Shown here piece after piece: positions 55,695-64,000 of a stretch of DNA of 64,000 nt. A model generated the notes under the pieces. That model was not told where the DNA came from, did not search any database, and saw only the letters and a list, made by a program, of their open reading frames with translations. The stretch's first letter is position 1, and each line of letters begins with the position of its first letter. The stretch covers positions 2,294,001-2,358,000 of the forward strand of contig NC_052483.1 in the NCBI RefSeq assembly GCF_009730915.1. The letters are read 5' to 3'. A program made the position numbers and the translations under genes. This stretch comes from Dioscorea cayenensis subsp. rotundata. Its lineage: Eukaryota > Streptophyta > Magnoliopsida > Dioscoreales > Dioscoreaceae.

Positions 55695-58653
55695 ATGATT
55701 AATTAATCATCTCCCTTTAATAAATGCCAAAATAACATTTCCTTAATATATATATATATATATACATATATGATAAAAAATAAAGAGTAATGAAAGTTAT
55801 TTGGCTATATATCCTATATATATATATATATGCTTGTTGTGTCTTTTGATAGCTCATGCATGATATTTTAAGTTGTATATATAATTCAGAGGAAAAGTAT
55901 ATAAAATGAGAGGTTGAGATTTAGAAACATGTTTATATGAGAAAAATTAAACTATATAGATCAGATATATTAAATTAATTCAAAAAGAGTGATTCAAAGT
56001 TGTAATGTAAAAGTTAGCCACTATAATTCAATGTACAACAAAAAAGAAAAAAAGTATTAAATTCTCTTAACATCAAAATCAACTGCACAAATTAGATACC
56101 AGTATTGACAATTTAGTAGAACTTAATTATAAGAGTAAAGTTGAAGACAAAGAATATAATTAATTATCCAATTAAGAAGTCTTTCAGCCATAAAATTAAA
56201 AAACACACTTTTCCATCTTTGATTAATTAACTTTCATGTCGCCATCTAAACAAGCAAACAAAACTCTTTGGTCTCTGCTGAAAAGTGAAAACTAAGAATA
56301 ATTATTAAGAAAAACAAATTAATAAACAAACAAACTTGAACTTATGCTGGATGCTGTGATCACCTCACATGAAAAACTTTGAACCTTTTCCTGTCTTGTT
56401 CTATCATATACTTGTAGTAGTGCTCTCTATTGGTATTAAGTCACTATCCCACTGGTTAAGATGGACAAAGCTCTCCCACCACCATCTTATGTATATATAT
56501 ATATATATATTTATTTATCTTTAACCATGAACTCCAACAGAAGACACTGTGGGGTAGCCAAGGCTAGTCCATTAGGAGTGCCAAAGTTTGTCCACAAAAA
56601 ACACTATTATAAATCACAGCTGCTGATAAAGCAAAGGACACACCACTGCACCTTCCTTTCCAAAAAGAAAAGAAGAGAATCATTCCTCATCTTTGAGCTC
56701 ATGTTCTATCATTTTCTAGTTTAGTTAGCCATAGCACACATATTAAGGTTACTCTATGGAATCATTCCCTTTTCTTCTTTTCAAGCTTCTTTTTTTCTCT
56801 TTTTCTTTCTTTCAAACTGTTCATGCCTTCTCAGTAAATGGTAAGTGTAGTGAAGTAATCAGAGCTTGTAGATATGTATGATATATATATATATAGATAT
56901 ACTTTGTTTTTCCTCTAAGTTTGTGCCATTTGAGCATGCTCTTATGAGCTTGACATTGATGGCAATGGGGTCATGATAAGCAATAATTAAAGCATGGGAG
57001 AATAATGTTTGTGCAATTGAGTGGCACTAAGGTATTTTTGGGAGATTGAGCACACTCACACACACATATATAAATAGCATATAATTTAAAAAAATAATAC
57101 TTCAAATTAATTAAGAAAAAGATTTTGGAGATACATCTATGACATTAATGTTGGGGAGTTATATGTACATATGTACATGTTCTATAGACCATAATTGAAA
57201 ATTTTGGAAGAAGGTGGCCCATGTGTTTACATGACAAATTGTGGTTTGGTTGTGGTTAGCTAAGAGTGTGACACATTGTCATCTTATTGAGAACATTATA
57301 GGGACAAGCCAAAGAGAGTGGACCCTCATAACATGGGAAAGGAGTATTGATGCCAACCAATGACTTATAATTATGTTAATTATGGCATTGATTTTGGTTT
57401 AAGTTTTGTCTTCTTGTATCTCTCTCTGAGTCTATCTATATTGTCTCAATGACATGTCCACACATTATTTTTATATATTTTATTATATATATATATATAT
57501 ATATATATTTTAAGTACAAAACAAGATGATACAAAAGGACATCAGAGAAGGAGAATTAAAAGGCATGCGGTATTTTCACCTTAGATTCCATTTCTACTGA
57601 GTTAAGACAAGGTGAGAGAAGTAAATATATATATATCTAGAATTAGTTTAATTAGTATAAATACAGTACTTATTATCAAAATATCTTATATTTCGTTCAA
57701 ACCAAAATATATCATAAGATTGTAAAAACAATCCATTCAAATGGTTCATCCATGTAAACCAAAATATATCTTATATTGATAAGGTTCTTGAACAACTAGT
57801 ATTAATGACCCCAACATTTTCTTTTGTTAAGAGTAAATATATGATATTTTTCACATATTCACTTTGTGAAGCGCACAAAAAACAATCAGTATAATTCCTA
57901 ATTTATTTGACAAAATTATCTGAAGTTAAGATTTTTATTATTAAACACTATCAGAGCAAAAAGTTTAAACTTGAAGTAACAAACTGTTAAATTTCAAGAT
58001 ATATATATTATCCACATACAATTTTTAGCATATAAAACTTTAAAAAATATTCAACTTTTGAATTTAGAAAAAAAAAAAATAAGATACTAACTGTCTAGTT
58101 GCAGTAGAAATGTTCATGCTAAATTTTTTTTTTTACAAAAGTGACATATGTTACCTACAAAAAACATTAAAGAGATAAATAAGTACAATAGTGCATTAAT
58201 TACGGCAGCTTAATGATCTTCTAACATGTATGCATCTAATATAATATATCAAACATTCTATGAATTAAATAGACATTAATAGAGGGAATAATTAGTAAAA
58301 TAAAGTGAAAGAACAAGGGAACAGCACACCCCTTCATGCGTTGTTCTTTTCTTTCCTTAATCCAAACACAACTCAAAGTCTACATACAACAAAAGCTCTC
58401 ATATTGTCTGAAACTCAACTGAAATATTGGAATTTTATGTTCACAAACTTACCATCATCTCACAAAAACAAAGTAGGCAACAGCACATGAAACCATGTCA
58501 GAGCCCTGAGAAAGAAAAAGCTCCAAATCCAAGAAACCCAAAAACAAAGAAGACCAACAACACACACACACACACATATATATATATAAAGAACAAGAAG
58601 AAAAAAAAAAGCTAACAAAGATAAGGCTTTAAGTAAAAACCACCTTTAATCTA
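55695..58653. other. About 3 kb without a recognisable gene
   Basis: AT-rich intergenic DNA with AT runs at 55751-55766, 56490-56511, 56879-56895 and 57483-57510. The reading frames at 56461 and 58305 are low-complexity and unsupported. The last 250 bases (58400-58650) are A-rich and may hold the 3' UTR of the minus-strand gene that follows. Confidence 0.45.
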
Positions 58654-59547
58654 TTACACCATCATCCTTGCAACACTAAGCTCTTCCAACCATTCAAATA
58701 TTCTCCTTTGCCTTACACTTTCCCCTCTCTTCTCTTCAGAAGAACTCTTCTTCTTTTTCTTACTCTTCACCATCATCATCTTCTGTTCATGCTTTTCCAC
58801 TGAGTCAGGAGAGCACTTGCATGCAAACCCTAATCCAAAGAACTTCAAAGGACCTTTCTTCTCATCTACCACCTTACCATTGTTTTGATGATCACTAACA
58901 CTCTTTGCTTTAACAACACTACTAAAACAAAGCTCTCTAAAGCTTCTACTACCTATAGTACTAGTACTACTACTCTCAACACTGGCAACTCTCCTAGCTC
59001 TCAGATTATGTATTTCAATCTCCGGAGCTTGTACAAGACCTAACCGGAAGACAGACCACCCCACCGGAGCTGAACCAGTGCTTCTCCTACCAGCATTAGC
59101 TCTCCGGAGCTGTGGACTTGGACTTGGATGAGCATAAAAGTTATTAGAGATCATTGCATGTGGTCTTGGAGCTACTATTTGGCCACCAGTACTACTACTA
59201 CTTGATGAGTGACTCCTGCTAATGCAACTACTGCTTCTGCTACTACTGCTTGAGCTCCGGCTGGGAACAAAAACACAAGTATCAGAACTTATCGATGGCC
59301 GAAGAGGAAGTATTCGTCCCTTGAAGAAGACTTCATCAGCAACACACAACCCAGAAGAACCCCAAGTCCTAAACTCAAACTCTTCATTCTCTGGTGACTT
59401 GATAGTACTGTCTTCATTCTTGTCCCTAAAGCTGACCTTATCTTCATTGGTAGTGGTTGACACTGGGAGATCAGAGAGAGATAAGGCTTCATCTTCCTCT
59501 ACATCAAAGGTGAATGCTGATGAAGTCTTGCCTTCTTCTTGATCCAT
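58654..59547 (-). CDS. Single-exon plant protein, 297 residues, MAKR/At1g67050-like
   Basis: The intronless frame starts MDQEEGKTSSAFTFDVEEDE and ends LSVARMMV. A conserved block near residues 56-84 reads EFEFRTWGSSGLCVADEVFF, then KGRILPLRP. This FEF...ADE(L/V)F(F/Y)KG(Q/R)(I/L)LPL motif is found in plant proteins of unknown function and in membrane-associated kinase regulators. It is followed by a Ser-run (RSSSSSSRSSSCISRSHSSS), a middle block (SAPVGWSVFRLGLVQAPEIE), a Lys-rich stretch and the end RRIFEWLEELSVA. The protein is probably largely disordered, and a role in signalling is only inferred from the motif. A TATA-like TATATATGGAG lies just upstream of the ATG. Confidence 0.75.
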   Translation of the reverse strand: MDQEEGKTSSAFTFDVEEDEALSLSDLPVSTTTNEDKVSFRDKNEDSTIKSPENEEFEFRTWGSSGLCVADEVFFKGRILPLRPSISSDTCVFVPSRSSSSSSRSSSCISRSHSSSSSSTGGQIVAPRPHAMISNNFYAHPSPSPQLRRANAGRRSTGSAPVGWSVFRLGLVQAPEIEIHNLRARRVASVESSSTSTIGSRSFRELCFSSVVKAKSVSDHQNNGKVVDEKKGPLKFFGLGFACKCSPDSVEKHEQKMMMVKSKKKKKSSSEEKRGESVRQRRIFEWLEELSVARMMV

Positions 59548-60521
59548 ATATATGGAGTTGTTTAATATATGAGAAATATGAGAGTGAAACTTGGGTTTGG
59601 AGGAGATTTATAAGGAGATGGGAAAAGAGGAAAGGGAGGGGGCATGATATAGTTGAGCTTTTGCAGACATTCACTTGGAGGAATGGTTTTGGTGGACAGT
59701 GTGGGGCTGTAAGACTGCATGCATGGCTTCTCTTTAGGACATACATTTCAAAGTTTGGTCCTTAATAATTTTGTTTAGGGTTTGATGTTAATTTTTAAAG
59801 GAAGTCACTTGAATAATAATGGTAGTGGCTTGCTAGGGGACCAAAGACCAACCATGAAAGGCAGTGAAATTGCCATTAGGGTCCCCTACTCCCTTAGTCC
59901 CTTCCCTTTCTCTTCCATGTTAACCTTAATTAGTATGTATAATTAAGGGTAGGGGACCTGCTCTACTCTCCCTAGATCTCTTTCTCTTGATTAAACCTTT
60001 CAAAATTATTGAAAAAGATAATTTTATAAAAAAAATGAATAAATTATATTTATTTATAACATATCTTAGGACGCGGGGTATAAAATATAATCGATATAAA
60101 ATTCAAAATATGACTAACTTATTCTTATATCCATAAACATCTGGATATATATAATCAATGAGAGTGTCACTTGGAGAGAAAATACAGAGTTAATATCATA
60201 AAAAAATAAAAAATAAAATTGATTTCATTGATCGATAATATAAATAAAGTCTATTATAAATTTGACATATTAGTAGAAAAAAATTATAATTATGAAGAAC
60301 AGACATATGAGGTCTTTTTTACTTATTTATTTATTTACTTATTCTTTTAAATTATATTACTGTATAGAGATATAATGAATGAATATTAAAATCATCACAT
60401 ACAGATAAATGAATGAAGAATGATAAATAGAGCTTAGGGAGCTTAGGTTAGGTTTAATTGGCAAATGTGGAAAAAAGATGATAGATAGGGCCTTTGAAAC
60501 TAGCCTAGTTTGAGATTATAT

Positions 60522-60908
60522 TTATTTGTCTATATATAGCATAGCTATGCTATATATATTTCTGATCTTAGTTAGAAACAAATAATTAAGCACAATTAAA
60601 GACATCAAACAGAAAAAGTTACATAAAATGTATATAAAGTTTGAGATAATGAGTGTATCAACATCACAAAGAGATGAAGATGAAGATGGATTGCATTGTG
60701 ATGGGTCCAGAGGTTGGGGTGCCATTAAACCAAAAAGTTGATGAGATGAGGTGGGAAACAGTTGGTCATGTTGGCATGTTTGCCACATGAATGGACTCAA
60801 CATAACCAAAAATAAAATAAAATTAAAAGAGAAAATAGAAAAAGATGTACAAGCTTTTGTTTGCTTTGGTGTTGGGCTCATGAAAACCTCTATGCTGGCA
60901 TGACACAT
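60522..60908 (-). CDS. Doubtful small ORF, possible secreted or membrane peptide
   Basis: This is a 128-residue frame with a hydrophobic segment near residues 22-42 (FSIFSFNFILFLVMLSPFMW), then a Pro/Ser/Gln-rich part (LFGLMAPQPLDPSQCNPSSS), then a second hydrophobic segment. It could be a small peptide precursor whose true end is an intron border, but no family is recognised and composition alone could explain it. Confidence 0.2.
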   Translation of the reverse strand: MCHASIEVFMSPTPKQTKACTSFSIFSFNFILFLVMLSPFMWQTCQHDQLFPTSSHQLFGLMAPQPLDPSQCNPSSSSSLCDVDTLIISNFIYILCNFFCLMSLIVLNYLFLTKIRNIYSIAMLYIDK

Positions 60909-61268
60909 TTTAGATTTTTTTCATGGTTGGATACAATTAATTCTATGCCATTGATTATATATATATATATATATATATATTATAACAAAGTATACAAATT
61001 AGATCAAGAGTGTACATGAACAAAAAGTAAATATTTCAATTTATATGTGCTCTCATTTTGTGTGAGCTGAAATTTGAATTCATATTTTTAGTAAATACAC
61101 AAACACCATACATAAGAGATTTGGTATTAATAAATCAAAATATCATTATCATAAATATATAAGTGTGCATGTGTGCGTATCTATATACATATAAAAACAA
61201 AATTAAAATACATTAATTATGCCATGAAAATGTGTTTTTGGTGACTGAAGATCTTCTAGAGTTCATTT

Positions 61269-61270
<2 letters not shown>

Positions 61271-61324
<54 letters not shown>
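61271..61324. repeat. (AT)n microsatellite, 54 bases
   Basis: The longest pure AT dinucleotide run in the window; likely polymorphic. Confidence 0.95.
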
Positions 61325-61326
<2 letters not shown>

Positions 61327-62100
61327 ATGGTGTTAAGTTTTAGTGGTTTTTTTTTTTTTGATAAATAAGTTTTAGTGGTTTCAATCAAATTCAGATAATA
61401 TATTTAATTTAGGTATAATTAAATATTAAAATTGGTTTGTTTATAACATTGTTAATTAAAAACCAATAACATATTTAGAAAAATATGATACCAAAAAATA
61501 ACTTTAAAATAATTAATAATCTCATATTTATAATTTAAAAAGTATAAATTTAAGTATATAAGTCCTCATCTTACCAGCTTAAGTTTCATCTTGCCTTCAG
61601 TATTGTAGTTAATTGCAGTTGAGTGATTACTTTTGTAGAAAAACCAATAAAAATTCTCTTTCATGATATAAACATTTTTAGTTTAATCAACATAATGACA
61701 CAAATAACATAAATAAATTTATATATATCTCATTGGTTCTCATATGGCATCTTAACTACACAAACTAAATTAAGCTTTCAAAAAATTTATCAAAATCATC
61801 AATAAAAAAAACGTAAAATAAAATTCAATGATTAGGACCTAATCTATTTATATAAAATGCTCATATCTTATCGAATAGGTGGTTTTGAGTCAGCTCATGC
61901 AAAATGAAGATTATGTTTGTGCACATCATTGATATGTGACTAGTCCATATTTTATAATATATATATATATATATATTCAATGCTGTGTTAAGGGACCAAA
62001 ACAACATTTTGTTGGGCTGGGGGATCAAAAATAAATATTCAAGTGCAAGCACTAAAAATGCAAAGATTGGAGACCCGTTGGGTGTGAACGAAAGCATCAC

Positions 62101-62151
<51 letters not shown>

Positions 62152-62816
62152 GGAGTAATATAATATAATAATATAAGAATTGGAAATAAACAAGTCAAAG
62201 TCTCCTCTTGACCCAAAAGTCAAGTCGTAAACGTCATTCTCGGACTTAATTCCTAGCATTTGAAAACTAAATACTAACCTATCTTAATAAATTAATAATA
62301 ATATTCATCTCTCCTTTCCATCTACACACTTGAAACACCTCAAAATTCCCTGTTTATATGTTCCATATTTACCAAAACACTATATAATGAAATCATGAGT
62401 TTATTTATTTAAGAATTCTCACCTATTATATCTTTAAAAAAATCAGTATCTCTTTTAAATTTCCTTTTTTAGGTAGATAAAATATTATTTATATCCCTTT
62501 GCAAAGCTTATCCTTATTACAATCATATATATATATATATATATATTACAAATTATGTATATAATTTATTAAAAATGAGAAAGTTTTTTTTTCAAAAAAA
62601 AAAGATATAATTTTTTAAGGACTAAATAAGAAATAAAGTAAATTTAAGGGGTATATTTGCAAGAAAGCCAAAAACAACGGAAAGTCCATTTGGAGTAATA
62701 AAGACCTCCGCGTTTGGCCCGCGTCTTCTCCACCATTTCCAACTCCCAAGTCCGTGAAAAAGAAGAAGAAAGAGGAAGAAAGGTGGGATTTTGGAGGCTT
62801 GAATCACTTGGAGGAG

Positions 62817-64000
62817 ATGCTTGGATCGTGTTGCGGGGGCATGGGATGGTGGGGAGCCGGCGGCGATGAGTTGCAGTGGCATTTGGAGCTCAAACCTCAC
62901 ACATCGGGGGACTTCTCTATTGCGGTCGCGCAGGCGAACGTTGTGCTTGAAGACCAGAGCCAGGTGATGTCCTCTCCCTCGGCAACGCTTGTCGGCGTTT
63001 ACGATGGTCATGGGGGCCCGGAGGCCTCGCGTTTTGTTAATAGCCGCCTTTTTTCTCATTTGCATAGTAAGTGTTCTCTGTTTGATCTTTGGTTGTCAAG
63101 ATGTTGTTTTGTTTCTTGATTTGTTGGATTTGGTTGTGTTTTCAATTGGGGCAGAGCTTAATTTTGATTCATAATTTGAAGTATCTCTGAACATTTTGGT
63201 AGTCATGATGGGTTTCCAAGACGATGGATTTAGGTTTTGGAAGTTAGGGTTCGATTGTGTATGTTTATGGTTTGTGTTCTTAAATTTAGATGAGAATTGT
63301 GCACTTTGGGAGATTAATAATCTAAATTTAGATGCTCTTAGTCTGTAAGCGATTAAAGCATGGATTTTTTATATGTTTTGTTGAAACTCTTGTCACTGTG
63401 AATTGATTAGATGAGTTGGTTCTGTTTGTTTCATCTCCTAGAGTTTGCTTCAGAGCATGGTGCGTTTTCGGAAGAGGTAATGCGAAAGGCATTCGATGTA
63501 ACAGAGCAGGAGTTTGTGCATTTAGTGAGGCGGTCATGGGTGTCAAGGCCGCAGCTTGCATCAGTGGGTTCATGCTGCCTTGTTGGGGCTATTGCAAATG
63601 GTGTTCTCTATGTGGCAAACCTTGGAGACTCCAGGGCAGTGCTTGGCAGACGAGCGACAAATGGGAGAGGGGTTGTGGCAGAGCGGTTGTCGAGTGACCA
63701 CAATGTTGCTGTGGAGGAGGTCAGAAAAGAACTCAGAGAACAGCATCCGGATGACCCTCACATTGTTGTATATAACCGCGGGATTTGGAGGATTAAGGGG
63801 ATTATACAGGTTCGGAACTCTTTCAAATAATTTCTTCGCCATTTGTACTCATCTTTGCCCTCACCAAAAAAAGATTAAAAAAAAGAAAAGCATTTAAGTA
63901 TTGACATTGGCCGGAAGAGTGCATAGATGGCATAGACTTCCTTTGCTTACGTTTGTGTATATTTGCCTTATTAATTATTCAGGTTTGATAAATATTGTGT
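62817..64000 (+). CDS. Protein phosphatase 2C, clade D (first two exons; runs off right edge)
   Basis: Exon 1 spans 62817-63066 and exon 2 spans 63442-63809; the phases agree across ATA|GTAAGT and CTCCTAG|AGTTTG (giving LHKFASEHG). PP2Cs are Mg/Mn-dependent Ser/Thr phosphatases; clade D members act at the plasma membrane, for example on H+-ATPases under SAUR control. Seen: MLGSCCGGMGWWG start, SGDFSIAVAQANVVLEDQSQ, the metal-binding VGVYDGHGGPEASRF, ASVGSCCLVGAIANGVLYVA, NLGDSRAVLG, the SSDHNVAVEEVRKE block and HIVVYNRGIWRIKGIIQ. After the donor CAG|GTTCGG the next exon (VSRSIGDVYLK in relatives) should follow outside the window. I chose the ATG at 62817 over the upstream ATG at 62754 because family members begin at MLxxC. 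Confidence 0.93.

Larger units (their letters stand above)
59560..62816. other. Intergenic with microsatellites; PP2C promoter at the right end
   Basis: One small doubtful ORF (60522-60908) is listed separately. Otherwise AT-rich, with AT runs (60957-60980, 62527-62546) and a CT run (62104-62131) next to an AT run. The last 100 bases (62700-62816) are GC-richer and hold the PP2C leader. Confidence 0.45.

Noticed and set aside
61861-62259. 132-residue minus-strand frame
   Set aside because: It contains translated (AT)n and (CT)n microsatellites (IYIYIY, EREREREREY) and no conserved motif.
1-64000. CRISPR arrays, bacterial operons or phage systems
   Set aside because: Intron-bearing plant genes and plant transposons throughout; no spaced direct repeats of CRISPR type.

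Overview
This is AT-rich nuclear DNA from a flowering plant. The genes carry spliceosomal introns with GT/AG borders and belong to plant families: a class III peroxidase, an NPH3/BTB protein, a SERK-ectodomain-like LRR protein, a clade D PP2C and a DUF863-N-terminus-like protein. The transposon mix (hAT, PIF/Harbinger-like, Mutator-like, SINE, LINE, LTR fossils) is also that of a plant. The PP2C reads most like monocot clade D proteins, so I lean to a monocot, but the species cannot be fixed from this window.

Region 1 (1-28.4 kb) is a local tandem array. The repeated unit holds a minus-strand gene for an Erv1/ALR-type FAD-linked sulfhydryl oxidase (ERV1 here means 'essential for respiration and vegetative growth', not a retrovirus). 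It stands head-to-head with a plus-strand gene for a 61-residue secreted peptide with six cysteines (CX3CX3C-X8-CX3CX3C). Two units also carry a second, decayed peptide gene. Four units are visible, at about 1-5.1, 5.1-9.3, 20.6-22 and 23.1-28 kb. The sulfhydryl oxidase copies all look disabled or truncated, whereas two peptide genes (2039-2224 and 21052-21237) are intact. Between and inside the units is a thick layer of mobile DNA: a 4.0-kb hAT element with a perfect 8-bp target duplication, a three-deep nest of inverted-repeat elements, a Harbinger-like element holding a solo LTR, a Pack-MULE-like element, MITEs, a LINE and SINE-like sequences. Several insertions can be proved against an empty site in a sister unit.

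Region 2 (28.4-41 kb) holds a small two-exon gene of a plant family with a CEYEDVHVMWEM motif, then a three-exon class III peroxidase gene with one apparent frameshift, then about 9 kb in which I see no gene.

Region 3 (41-51 kb) is gene-dense: a small DUF863-like gene, tail-to-tail with a five-exon NPH3/BTB gene, a seven-exon LRR gene, and a three-exon gene for a 78-residue At2g23090-type zinc-finger protein with a SINE in its long second intron. The promoter and first exon of that last gene are duplicated on the far side of a Ty3/gypsy fossil (50.6-53.9 kb).

Region 4 (54-64 kb) has a small gene with a WWMPDPRTGIYYPKG motif, a single-exon 297-residue gene of uncertain function, a doubtful small ORF, and at the right edge the first two exons of a clade D PP2C that runs out of the window. 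Apart from the repeated oxidase/peptide pairing I see no sign that these genes form a pathway; they look like ordinary independent plant genes.
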